A stretch of 64,000 nucleotides of DNA from Fusarium oxysporum f. sp. lycopersici 4287 (GCF_000149955.1 NC_030986.1:553298-617297); one strand, 5' to 3'; counted from the first letter of the stretch, positions 42,517-53,706 are shown. The notes: generated by a model not told the origin, from the letters alone. Numbers and translations: made by a program.

Positions 42517-43346
42517 TTAGAAGAGAGAGTTGATGAACTCCTTGGCACGCTTGTAAGTGCCGTAAGAGCTGTATTTCTTGTAGTTGTAAGATCCTGTGAG
42601 TGTCAGTTGAGTGTTGTTGCAATGTGAAGGAGGTTGGCTCACCATAGTGGGTATATTTCTTAGGGTATGAGCCGTATTTGGAGTAGGTCTCTGGCTCAGC
42701 TTCAGCCTCAGGGGCAGCTTCGGGCTCAGCTTCACGCTTATAATGTCCGTAAGATGAGTACTTCTTATAGTTGTAGCTTCCTGGGGGGCAGTCAGTATAA
42801 GAATCTCAGGGGTGGAGGTGGACAACGAACCGTAATTTGTGTACTTCTTAGGAGCCGGAGCAGGCTTGGGCTTAGGCTTAGGCTTTGAGCCGTAGCTTCC
42901 GTAGCTTGGATAAGATGGGAGGTTTTCACCGGCGCCCTTATAATCTCCATAAGTAGTATATCCAGGAGCGGCTTCAGCTTCAGGGGCAGCTTCGGGAGCA
43001 GCTTCGGGAGCAGCCTCAGGTTCGGCCTCACGCTTGTAATGGCCATAGCTTGAGTATTTCTTATAATTGTAGCTTCCTGGAAGAGTGTCAGTGTGCGAAC
43101 TGCAGCTTACTTGAAGGACCTCTCACCATAATTGGTATATTTCTTAGGAGCCGGAGCAGGCTTAGGCTTAGGCTTTGGCTTTGCACCATAGCTTCCGTAG
43201 CTAGGATAAGATGGAAGGTTTTCACCTGCTCCCTTATAATCGCCGTAGGTAGTATATCCTGGTGCTGCTTCCGGAGCTGCTTCAGCAACTGGGGCCGCCA
43301 TGGCACCCGCAGCCAGAGTGAGGAGTGTGACAGCGGTGAACTTCAT
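42517..43346 (-). CDS. Candidate RiPP precursor: secreted, kexin-processed tyrosine-rich repeat protein
   Basis: A 226-residue protein from exons 43346-43127, 43076-42831, 42780-42643 and 42593-42517 (introns 50, 50 and 49 bp). Residues 1-18 are a signal peptide (MKFTAVTLLTLAAGAMAA). Three units follow, each of the form KK-YTNYGSYNY-KK-YSSYGHY-KR (residues 68-89, 150-171 and 196-217; the last has YTHYGSYNY and YSSYGTY). After the first two KR sites come runs of Glu-Ala/Glu-Pro pairs, as trimmed by Ste13-type dipeptidyl peptidases. A GYTTYGDYKGAG ... KPKPKPKPAPAP spacer is repeated twice. All three introns cut the same Gly codon (phase 1), so the repeats look like duplicated exons. This matches dikaritin precursors (UstA type). 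Alternatives: a cell-wall or repellent-type secreted repeat protein, or a signalling peptide. Confidence 0.85.
42547..43145 (-). repeat. Three dibasic-bounded tyrosine-rich core units, each split by an intron
   Basis: Units lie at 43145-43030, 42849-42734 and 42661-42547 and include the introns. Each holds two Tyr-rich stretches (nine and seven residues) between KK, KK and KR. The upstream spacer blocks of units 1 and 2 are also nearly identical in DNA, which points to recent duplication or gene conversion. Confidence 0.85.
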
Positions 43347-45193
43347 TTTGATGTCTGAAGAAAGACAGAAAGATGGCAGTGTCAATGAACGGAGAAGAGG
43401 GTGGGTGCTGAGTAGTTAAGGCTGAGGATAAGGGTGAGAAGGGTGGTGAGGAAACACTTCAGCTCGGGATGGGACCTCCGGCTTTATGGACAAGGATGGA
43501 CGCCTCTTAGATGTACAGAAAAGTATCTCATGATCATCTTGATCAAAAACCCTAGCTTGCAGAATCACACTGGAAGCTCTCGATTCCGAAAGTCTACCTC
43601 TCCAGATCCCGACTCGTCCGCCAAGCGAAACTCGACGATGGCGTCGGATCCTACGGCATGAGACAGCTCATCAGCTTGCTTAGACTAACACCTGTGAAGT
43701 CTAAGCTAGAAAAGCAAAACCTCGTATCAGTCTCACAGCTAACTCAAGCTTGCAAGTGGAGGGGATCACCATCCGGACGAGGCTCTCCATTGGACCACGC
43801 CAAGGCTGAACACTCTCTGTCTTCCCTCTCATGGTAATGATCGCGTAGTTTCTGAGAAGCTTTGCATCATTGAGTCCTACCTTAGCTTAGCAATCGTGAT
43901 GCCTTGTTAGCTTGATGTTGAGCGTGGCTGGCTGCAGACATACCCGGGAAGCCCTCGTGTAAGCCTCGTGGAGCTCTAGAACGAGGCTTGCAGCCAGCTC
44001 AAAAATCAGCAGAATTTCCCCATCTGGGAAAACAGCCACGATCTGGGCAACTAGCACGATGATCAAGGTGTCTTGGTGAACGAGCTAATGCACGTTGGAT
44101 AAGAGTCTAGAGATGGACATTCTTTCCAAGACACACTGTAAATAGCACAAGAAAGTTTATATGTCGTGTCAGACGTGCATGAGATCAATCTTCGGTTGCC
44201 CATTTTGGGATGTCATGATGTAGTTAGTGGGCGGAAATGTCTCGGATTGATCTAAACCCTTGCTATACGATATGATCTACCCGTCCCAATTGCAAATCAT
44301 GGGGTTCGATGTCGTCAATTAAAAAAAACTTCGGCAGTACGGAATAGAAGCGATCTACTTCGTATAGCTAAACCACCAAGACCAACGTTCTGCCCAACCC
44401 CCGCAAGCCTCATTCCCATCACGTCTTAGTCAAAACCAACAATTACAACCTTAACTACCAAAGCCATCTTTTTTTTAAAAGTGTCGCCAAAGTGTCACAG
44501 TAGTGATTGTGGCTTTCTGCAGGGAGGATTGTTGGTCAGATTCACCTCAGCCTCACGGTTGTGGGAAGTTAATCGCCCTCTGCGGCGGGATACTTCCAAC
44601 AGTTTCTGATCCGTTTGTCACGGAGTGCAAGCTTCTCTGGTCTTGGTACATTAGCGCGGTACCAAGTCGGATGCGGAGGCGGGATCCAGCCCTGCCTGAA
44701 CACATCTCAGCCTTTCTTCACGAGGTGCGCTATGTCGATGTAGGTATGATCGCTTCTTATCTGGATGTCAGTGATTGGTGCCCGCCTCGTTTGTCGTGTA
44801 AGTTGGTTCTATCAAGTATCTCACTCTGCGTATCTCACTGCTCTAGCTCGAAAGTCTTCTCTTCCGAAGCCCATGTCTAGAACCTTTGTGAGGGCTGTGA
44901 TAACCACGGATTGCCTTATCTGGGAGCATGAGAGTTTGCTAGACTGCGCCGGCTGAATCGGCAGTGTGAATTGGGTTGGCACTATGGGTGTCAGCCGCTC
45001 AATATCGTCATGTTAAGGGTCTCGAGAGTTCCCGTTCTAATTTTTATCAGAACCTCGAGAGCTTTGGGTTACGTCCTTCTTCTCATTTCTGACTCTATTC
45101 TTGTCTTCCTCAGATTCATCTTCACTTTTAAACACAAGTTCTTCATCAATTGGTTCTCTCTCCATTTTTCACATCTCGAAATCATTGTAAAAT
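43347..45193. other. 1.85 kb divergent promoter region of the RiPP pair
   Basis: This is shared upstream space of the precursor and the UstYa-type gene. GCTGGCTGCA (43927-43936) pairs with TGCAGCCAGC (43989-43998), and inside it GCCTCGT (43963-43969) pairs with ACGAGGC (43981-43987): a nested inverted repeat. A 125-codon frame at 44503-44880 has no recognisable features. Confidence 0.55.
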
Positions 45194-46316
45194 ATGGCTC
45201 CCAAGCAAGAACAAGAATCTGCCCTCTTGAACCCTCTCGTCGATGGTCAAGATACAGATGAAGACTCAGAATCCTACCATTATGTCACTCCTCGAAGGCG
45301 GCGTTGCTCTGCATGCAGATGCGTCGGATGGATCTTCACTTTACTCTCAATTATCTTTATCTCAGCTCTCTCAGGTGCTTGGATCTCAATGGCATATCTA
45401 AACATTGACCAGACATGTGCTGCACACACAACATCATGGTGTAAGTCCTCAACTCAATGACCCCAGCTAAAATCATCAATTGACCTCTCGATTGCAGCAC
45501 CGGTTCTGAAGGACGTTTCGATAAAATACCACGAACAACCATTTGATGGAAACTTTATGGAGGAGAATGACTTCCGAAAGAACGGCTCTGCTAAAGTCGA
45601 TGAAGCGTGGGAATCACTTGGTGTTGACTGTATGTGTTTACCGCTTACACAGCATTGCTGATTTTTTGGCTAACATTGATTAGATCGACCTGGTGTCATC
45701 TCATATGAAGACGGAATTGCCAGCGGTCTCACTGATGCCCATGTCCAAGTTAGTCCTGAGCATGGTGGCGGTTTCATTGTTAATGTTGAGGGCATGCATC
45801 ACCTTCACTGTCTGGTATGAACTCAATTACAAGCGGAAGCGCGACAATCACTTACTTATTTACAGAACCTCGTCCGCAAGTCTCTCTACTTCAATTACGA
45901 CCACTACAAGGCCCTGGGTGGACATGCCTTCAAGAACGAAGGCGAAGTCTTCCGCCTGCACGTCAGTAAGTTACACTATCACCCTTCCTCGATACCAGTC
46001 AAAGCTAATTGCTACAGCACACTGTCTCGATACAATTCGTCAAGTTCTCATGTGCAACGTTGATACTGGTGTTCTTGGACAAGTCTGGTATGATAGGAAG
46101 AACCCCAGCGCTTTTCCCGACTTCAACACCAAGCACACTTGCAAGAACTACGACGATATCAAGAAGTGGTCAGAGAAGCTTCAGGTGAGCATCTTCTAAT
46201 TTGAGCCCTGCCCAGAATGCTAATGAATCTTGATTCAGGCTCCTCCTCCTGGTACACTGCCCCCAGACTTCCTCGCCAACCCGCACCCAGAGCACGTTCT
46301 TGAGTTTACACCATAA
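45194..46316 (+). CDS. UstYa-type (DUF3328) oxidase-like protein
   Basis: A 284-residue protein from six exons: 45194-45440, 45498-45629, 45684-45814, 45866-45965, 46018-46184 and 46239-46316. All joins are canonical and in frame. Residues 1-42 are acidic then basic and probably cytosolic. One membrane helix lies at about 45-69 (WIFTLLSIIFISALSGAWISM). The lumenal domain carries the two family motifs HHLHC (165-169) and HVTHC (202-206), with GMHHLHCLNLVRK and THCLDTIRQVLMC contexts. UstYa/UstYb proteins act with kexin-cut precursors to make ether or C-C crosslinks at Tyr or Phe in dikaritins; others serve different pathways (oxidation or chlorination). Its divergent position beside a Tyr-rich dibasic repeat precursor is the main clue to its role. 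Confidence 0.92.
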
Positions 46317-46981
46317 TGGCACACATTCCCTCCACGATATAAATTTTATGAGTTTCAAAGACGATAATGCAACTTCTTTAATGTTTCTTGGGTCACATGT
46401 AGATAGGCATCGTGCATATACACCAAGCAGGCTTCAACGCCACCAATATTATAATACCTTCCTTTCATACATATACTCAGAAATCTCTCTGTGAAAGCTC
46501 TCTAAGAAACTCTCACTGTGTCTTTCAAGATTTAAATATACCGGCCTTATCATGTCAGCCTTTAAGATCGAGTGGCTTCCGGGTGCTCGGTCAGCATGTC
46601 TCAGTTCGTATAGGGCTGTAGTAAACTTCACTCATTCTACATCCGGATAGAAGTTTCAACATGGAAATCTCAGCCGCACGAAAGAAATGCGCTTACAGAG
46701 ATGCATATTTTAGGAAACGGCTAATCCAGCCGCCCAGCCGTTTGGCCGGAAACGGTTCATCAACGTGGCAGTCAACATTCCAGTCCAAGGCCGGCATCGT
46801 CACGGGATAACAGACTTCACGTAAATGGACTAAAAATACGAGAGTAAGTTTACTTGATATTGGTGTGGCAGAGCCTGCTAAACGAGTGACCTTGTAGCTT
46901 CCTCCAGACCATAAGAGAGTGTATCAGATATGTATCTGTACTAGGTCAAACCATGTTCCTTCGTATCATCCCGAGCTTCAA
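46317..46981. other. Convergent 3' flanks of the UstYa-type gene and NMT1
   Basis: 665 bp with only short frames. No gene is supported. Confidence 0.55.
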
Positions 46982-48110
46982 TTAAGCCTTGACCTCAGCC
47001 TGAAGACGGTGGAAGCCACCAGAAGCAGCAACGTCCTTCTGAAGCTGAGCAATACGCTTCTGGTCCCCAGTAGGGTCACTAGACTCTCCAGAAAGAGTCC
47101 ACTCGAGGTACGAGTTGGTGTAGTTGGGCTCAAAGCTCTCGTCCAGAACACCAAGACGCTTGCCGTACTTGGTGACCTTCTCCCAATCACGCTTGACGTT
47201 CTTGAGGTCCTTGCTGAAGTAGGCAAAGCTGCGCTCAAAGATCTTGCGGTTGAGCGCGGTGCCCATGACGGGCTTGAAGTCGACGTACTCAGCCCAGGCC
47301 TTCTCGGGCTCGGCGAGGACAAAGTCGGTGGCCTTCTTCACGGCACGAAGGAATGAGCGGACCTTCTCGGGGTTCTCGGCGAGGAATTTCTCGTTACCGA
47401 TGTAGAGGATGGTGCAGAAGCAGCAGCAGCCAAGCTCTGCGAGCTCATCGATGCGAAGCATCTGAACATCATCCTTGGGACGGCCCTGGGCAGAGAGCCA
47501 CTCCTCGAGCTCAACCATCTGGACGTTCTCCAGACCAATACCGGCATCGATCTCGCCCTTGATTATGGCTTTGGAGACATTCATACCACAGCGCACGGCA
47601 GTATAGTCATCAGGAGTCATGCCGTAGTGCGAGGTAAGCTCGTCAATCTGGATCTTGCCAAATTCACCAACATAGCCGATGCGCTTGCCCTTGAGGGTGC
47701 GGAAGTCGGTGGTGATGCCAGAGTCCTTGAGGTAGACGACGCCAGTGAATGGCTCGTCGAGAAGACTACCGATGGACTGGACGGGGAAGTTTCGAGCCTT
47801 GGCAGCCAGAGTGTGAATCATGGCCTTGAAGCCAAGGTCGACCTTGCCAGTACCAATGATCTCAGTGACATCCTGGGGGGCCATCAGCGTCTTGATCGCC
47901 ATGCATCATAGAACAAGCACTTACACTAGGATCGTTGGGCTCAAGAAGAGCAACCTTGATTCCCTCCTCCTTAAAGTATCCCTTGGCCTGGGCTAGGTAC
48001 AGCGGCGCATGATAAGGCGTAGCGTGCCTAACAACAGTCAACACAAGTTCGTTTTCTAAAGCAAGTCAGTTGTACCAGTTGGTGAGGAAAGTGATCTTAT
48101 CAGTCGACAT
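46982..48110 (-). CDS. nmt1: NMT1/THI5 pyrimidine synthase for thiamine
   Basis: A 342-residue enzyme from exons 48110-48076, 48027-47925 and 47872-46982 (introns 48 and 52 bp). It makes the HMP-phosphate moiety of thiamine from histidine and PLP, acting as its own His donor. The N-terminus reads [12 protein letters not shown], then [18 protein letters not shown] with the donor histidine region. The GCCCFC motif, required in this family, is in [15 protein letters not shown]. The fold is that of periplasmic-binding-protein-like NMT1 (PF09084 type). Length and splice pattern match other filamentous fungi. Expression should be repressed by thiamine through the riboswitch in its leader. Confidence 0.96.
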
Positions 48111-48131
48111 GATGAAAGATCAAGTGGTGTA

Positions 48132-48373
48132 CTGCTAGGGTTAGTTTCCCGGTCACCCGGAGCAAGGGGGGGATGTCAAGAAGCATGTCCTTTCGCTGGT
48201 ATTATCCAGATCAAGTTCGCCGGTATTTCTCAGATCAACTGCCCTGCTCTGCCCGTCCTCAATCACCATGTGAAGTCATCACCATTGAAGGTGAATGAGA
48301 CATGCTGTGAGATGAGGGGAGGTACAGAGCATAGAGGCAATTGAACACCCGGATGCGTTCTTTTAAACGTTAC
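48132..48373 (-). promoter_or_regulatory. Probable 5'-UTR intron carrying the riboswitch
   Basis: Upstream of the NMT1 start, a CAAG/GTAACG donor (48374/48373) and an ACTAACCCTAGCAG acceptor region (ends 48135 or 48132) frame the riboswitch. In known fungal NMT1 genes, TPP binding changes splice-site choice in such an intron. Exact sites are inferred. Confidence 0.6.
48183..48262 (-). promoter_or_regulatory. TPP riboswitch (THI element)
   Basis: On the minus strand the conserved blocks of the TPP aptamer occur in order. CTGAGA-AATACC holds the pyrimidine-sensor loop. GAACTTGATCTGGATAATACC and AGCGAAAGGA are the diphosphate-sensor core. An upstream GGACGGGC forms the 5' side. The element sits 73-152 bases before the NMT1 ATG. 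The outer stem limits are approximate. Confidence 0.93.
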
Positions 48374-48562
48374 CTTGATACATGGTAATAATTGCGAAGA
48401 GAGCCATTGCTCCTTAGTCGTGCGTTGTCACATCGTACCGAAAGTTTTGTGAGTAGTGTTCGAAACAAAGTTACTAAATTGAGATAAGATAATTGTTAAA
48501 GAATTGAGTTGAAGGACAAGAGTTGAGAATGGCAGAGGATGCGTATTAATATATGAATGCCT

Positions 48563-48587
48563 CATCAACCCCTCAGCGGGGTTGATG
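48563..48587. repeat. Perfect 10-bp inverted repeat upstream of NMT1
   Basis: CATCAACCCC, a five-base loop TCAGC, then GGGGTTGATG, about 450 bp upstream of the NMT1 ATG. It could be a regulator binding site or an RNA hairpin; no proof either way. Confidence 0.6.
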
Positions 48588-51500
48588 CATCCTACTTGAG
48601 CTCAACGTCATTGTAATGTGGGCATATGTACGGAAATGAAAGTCTTATTGGCTATCGGTTATCAATGGTGAGTAGTAATGTAACAACAAATGGCTCAGTT
48701 TTGATGATAAAGACTTCAGGAGCCCTTAACGGCTCGGCTTAACATGTCAAGTCGTGGGGCTCGTTGCAGTAGGGTCAACTCTATGCAGATTGTCAACATG
48801 ATATGATACCAAAACATGAATTGAGATGCAAATATCAGCCACTGCCTTGGTCTGGCAATTGCAAATAGTCATTTGATGGATCATGTTACATATTCAATGG
48901 TTTTGCGTTCTTGATCTTGAGAACATCAACGTGATGCTTCAGTTCAGGGTAGCCTCATCAAGGTCCACAACCTCAATCTCACGACACTTTCACTCGATCG
49001 TGATGCAATTAGACCGAGACCGGAAGCTCGGTTCGACCGACAACAGGTTGCATATGTACCAAGATATCGGTTAGAGAACTGCCAATAGCTTTGCAGATGA
49101 TCTGACGATATCTTGGGATATGTGCCAACTCAATAGAACCTGTCATTTCGACAGCATGATGCTCATTATAGCCGCCGGCAATTTCGGTGTGCTTCGAGAA
49201 ACTGCCGTCTACTATATGCGGCGCATGAGATACTTGCCGATGATGATTGAGTGAAGTTCTTCGGTAAAACATGTTTCCGGGTTAGAAGTATCGATGGTGA
49301 TTTCGCATGTGAAACAGTTGTGATGAGCTTCTTTCAACTTGCGTCCATCCAATGTCTTGGGTACATGCTCGATTGAGGAGACACGGAGCTGCGTGACAAT
49401 GCCTGAGCAGTTGCATTGAGCAATTTGAACATATCAACTGACAATAACATAACATCAAGGAGAAAAGCTTTCCGATTCAATTCACTCGAATTCTTCATTT
49501 CCTACGACCAACCCCATTGGCCCTCTTCAAAGCTTACAGCTCCGTGCCCTCGGCCGGGCGCCCGCATGTTCCACTGCCGTCGACAGGGCTGAAGAGCCTC
49601 TCACAAAATTCTCAAGACATCAAAAATTCTAGATGCAATAGCTTGTCACAAACTCCATCTTCCTAATTGGCTCGGGGATCTAGACCCGGAGCTGGGGCAG
49701 AGCTCTCCCCTGAGAACGAGCTGAGACCGTGGGATCTCGGTGTCCCGAATAGGAAACACAAGGATCCCAATATCGCGGGTGCTTGGCCCGTTGCATCTTC
49801 GGTGTCGAAAAGCGTAGGTCTTCACGTGGGACCTTGTCCTATTGTTTTGACGCCCAACATGTTTGAGACAGATCTGAGGTCGGTTGCTCCTAAAATAGAC
49901 GACCGAGATGCGTGTCTCTCACCGAGAGCTGTATGTACGTAAGAAAGTTCCTGCAAAAGCTTCATCCCGCGCAGTGTAAGACATTGAATTTGACTTAAAC
50001 TTCCCCGGACAGGGAAGAGCCTGGTATACTGAGGCCTGCTCTGATCTAGGATGATGCCGTATCCGTGTCAGTTTATTGATGCGGGCACACGAGCACTTTC
50101 CAGTCTTTGAACCTTGGATGCGATGCGAAACATTTCAAGCTGTTCACGGACCATGAGTTAAAGTTACGCCCAGGTCAACCGTGAACTTGATTGGTGGCAG
50201 GGGATTATCTGCAAACGACATGTCGCGTGTAAGCAGGCGATGCACATTCTACGGCAGCATACCATTGAATAATCTCAAAGCATCCAGATATAGCAACAAA
50301 GTGAAGAATGCAATGACTATGGCTGTTAGGTGAGGCTGATATTGAGGCTGGAGTGAGACGAAACAAGTCTCGTAAGCAGCAATGACGTCGATCAGACTTT
50401 CAAAGGGTGCGTTGCAGGAAAGGAAAATCCCGTGGCGATCGGGAATAGCGGACGATGGAGATATGAATTGGTAATATCCACGGAGCATAAGATCGGTTTA
50501 GAATCTTGCGATATTCCGTTACTAACACAGAAAAACAAGAACTATTTGACGCCAGTATCTTAAGAGCGACGCCGGGAGATATCCGATACAGCCGTAATTA
50601 CGGCCAGGTCGGTGGTTCGGTCGAGTCCGGCCGTCATGCTTCCGCCACTTACAACCAGGCTATTTCACTTCAGCTCACTCAGCTAGAAAATATTTTAAAA
50701 TTTTGTGTGAAGCACCAAAGCTGATGAGGCCCAAGCAAAATGCAACTCAATAAGGCCTGTAGCAAAAAGACGTCAGGCAATATTAACATCTTTGTATTAT
50801 TAAATCATGCACATTTGCCCATAGCCATGCAAGGGAAAAAAGAAGGATGCGATGATGCAGAATGGATCATCATTTCAGGGACTTGTACATGCACAAGGCC
50901 CCCCGACTGTGCCGAACCCGCCAAGCTACAATGATGATCACTGTGGCGGCAATGGTTCAGGGCTGGCTCGGTACAAGTGTTGAGCAAGGTGGACAAAATA
51001 AACCACTCAGTACCTCATTGGAGGGCCAAGTTCTACCAAAAACAGCTCTAACTTAAGCTGTGCATCATTGGTTGCACTCCGTGGGGAAACCCAAAAGCTA
51101 CAGCTTGACGTTTGTCTCTTTGCGACGTCTGGATTCTGGTTTCAAGACGTTTCATAAGGTGAAGATCTGAATATCAGGTGCGGTAGCTTAGGTAGTTATG
51201 CATATTGAATATACGTATACGTATTTGTGCTACGTGGAGGTTTGATCTCGAGCATGACAGATCGACGCCGTGTCTCACCTCCAAAGACTGACATCACTTG
51301 GAGACCTTAAACGCCATAACCACGCACAACACAGTTTCTTTTTTTATAATATCACAAAGTTTCAAAACACAGCGCGTCTTTGATACAGGTAAATCACAAG
51401 CCAAAAAAAAAAAAAAAAAGCTGCGTTGTCGTTACCCCTCAATAGCTGATGCGTCGCTCAAGCGATCAACACACCAACCTAGTTTTTAGCTGGCATCAAA

Positions 51501-53706
51501 CGAGCACCGGCGTGTTCAGATCCAAGGTGAGCGGCGGTCTGTGTTTAAAAAGGGTCCAGGATACTACAAGCTTATTGGTATCCATATGAGCTTTTGTCAG
51601 AAGACATCCACTCGTTAGCAACAGCAGCACACCCTTTATTGATCTACAGCAAAAATGTGCCTTGCGCGGTAGCCCACGAATATCCTTACATTTTGAGGCA
51701 GGAAACTCTAAGTTGATCTTCGTTGCTCCGGACTTCCGCTGCGTGGATGATCCTGGGGTAAAACAAACAAAGAAAGAGGCGATATCTTTGCGTATTGCTG
51801 TATAACGCATAAAATAATGAAGTCGGTTAACGTTACTTGATGCTGTCATCATATTTTGAGCTGTTGCTGTCACGTCTGGAGAGGCGCCCCGACCAGGGGG
51901 ATACCTTGCACAAAGGACGTGCGCCTCCGTCATCGTCTTTACCAGAAGAGGGTGAGATTGGTTGAGAGAGTGGGTGTGGCTTGGAGACACCATGTGGCTC
52001 GAGGGCTTCGAGGTGCGCGACCAGAGAGGTTCTAGGCCTCTTGTGTACATACAGCCTATTTTCACGATGGTTTCTGCTTTTTCATTTGAGCATGCGACAT
52101 CAACCTATTGCAAATGCATCGTGATGGGGACGTGGGATGTGTAAACCTTGGATGTAAGCTACGTGCCGACGGCCGAGAAACCAGCCCGCTTCGGCAAATC
52201 TCCCAAACTCCTGTGGACGGTAGCTAGCCAAAGGTTGCTAATGGCATAAACTTTTGTATTAAACAACCGAGAGAAACACACAGAGAGAGAGCCACAAAAG
52301 AAGCATGCCATGTGAAATGACACGACAGAGTTGGATAGAGTTTCTGGTAACGCGGGGAGACTGACAACCTTGAAACGCAAACGTGTCGAGTGCGAGAAAT
52401 GCATGCTGTGCTCTATGGAGATTGATATGCGATATTCACTTTGAGACTCGTGCAGCTACGTCTGCGATGTAACCAAGACCCGGGTTTGGTCTAGTCTTCC
52501 AAGTGGGAAAATGTCTCTGATCAAAGGATGATCGTTGAGTTGTCACGACTAGTCGATTGTTAATCAATGGATCTTGGAACAACTGTACAGTCAGCATTTA
52601 CTGTAGTGAAGCCAGTGTATCTCCGAGCGGACTTTTCACTCTCGCTTCCATCTCAGTGAGTGTCAGTGGAGTGTAGTTTGTGATGGAGGCTCCAGAGCCC
52701 TGAACTCGCTGCTCCGTGTCGGTCGCGGGCCACCATAAATTACCCCCGACACACCTGGTCCTCTAAGCTCAGCCGATAGAGTTTCCCTTTGGGGCATAGT
52801 CCGCACCAAGAGAACCAATCACACATATCGTCATCGTCCCAGTGTCTCTTTCTTACACCCCCATCAACCTTTGGTTGTTATTCTGTCGCCCCCATCTTGA
52901 CCAGGTCACTCCTACTTAACCATCATCACCACCACCAGATTTTTCCCACTGACAATCCTTGCTTACTGTCGTGTGTTGGTCGACTACGGTCACTCCTCGC
53001 CCTTTTTCGCTTTTTCATCAGTGAGAGCAGTCCTCTCCGCTCCGCCCGGCAGCACCACCAGCAGATTACAGTAATCCCAGTCCCAGTCAGATCCAGTCCC
53101 TGGCGTCGTCGGGATTTTACTGCATATCCATCCGTTGGTGGACCCTTGTTCGAGACAAGACAAGACTAGAATCCACGACAGCCTTGCCTTGTCTTTCAAA
53201 GCAAGCAAGACAAGCCAGCATCTTTTTTTGGCCTCTCTCGCCTCGCCCCATTCTTCCTTTCATCACCACCTTTCTCCTTCTCCTTGACCGAGCTCCTGTC
53301 AAAGACCCAAGCTAAATTATCTGGGACCTGCTTTAGAGCAAGGATTCCCCCCACGCTTGAATACTTGATCTCGTGCCTCCCACCCCATATCCAGACTCGA
53401 ATGAAGTTGCTTGTTCAGCTCATTGTCGCCAAAATGAATTCCACAATCTTGTAGCCGATACTTGCAACGCGCGAGCACTTGCATCTACATAGGTTGCATA
53501 TTCGACCTACCGTTGCAACTTGAAACTTCCGATTTTAAAAGCCTATCCCGCCTTCAAACATCAACTCGCCTTCCCCCACGATAATCTCACTCTTCAACCT
53601 ACCTACCTACTTCCTTCTTCTGATCTATCGGATCTACATCACGGTATTGTCACAGCGACATCACCAAGTCATCCGAATTAGTCCTAGAGCATCAGAACAA
53701 GACTGT
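48588..53706. other. 5.1 kb gene-poor region
   Basis: No open frame here supports a gene. The longest (51496-52065, minus) begins with GTG and has no recognisable features. A 79-codon minus-strand ATG frame at 50249-50488 has one hydrophobic segment and is not called. Other contents: palindrome GCCGTAATTACGGC (50591-50604), a 17-A run (51403-51419) and a CT-rich leader for the SIW14-like gene from about 52780. Confidence 0.55.
53401..53454 (+). promoter_or_regulatory. Upstream ORF in the SIW14-like leader
   Basis: ATG to TAG, 17 codons (MKLLVQLIVAKMNSTIL), about 250 bases before the main start, inside the CT-rich region expected to be leader. It may limit translation if transcribed. Confidence 0.45.

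Noticed and set aside
42781..42830. Frames running through the precursor introns (for example 42517-42825 and 42792-43046, minus).
   Set aside because: They are read-through of introns; the spliced four-exon model keeps the repeat in frame throughout.
38000..43500. Possible mimp-type miniature transposons near the island.
   Set aside because: The typical mimp terminal repeat (CAGTGGG-like start) was not found on either strand.
49667..49942. 91-codon plus-strand frame.
   Set aside because: It begins at TTG with no ATG and no recognisable content.
51496..52065. 189-codon minus-strand frame.
   Set aside because: It starts at GTG, has no domain or signal I recognise, and its composition is not gene-like.
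52765..52790. AAGCTCAGCCGATAGAG resembles a tRNA A-box.
   Set aside because: No B-box (GGTTCGAxTCC) follows at a suitable distance, and no cloverleaf can be drawn.
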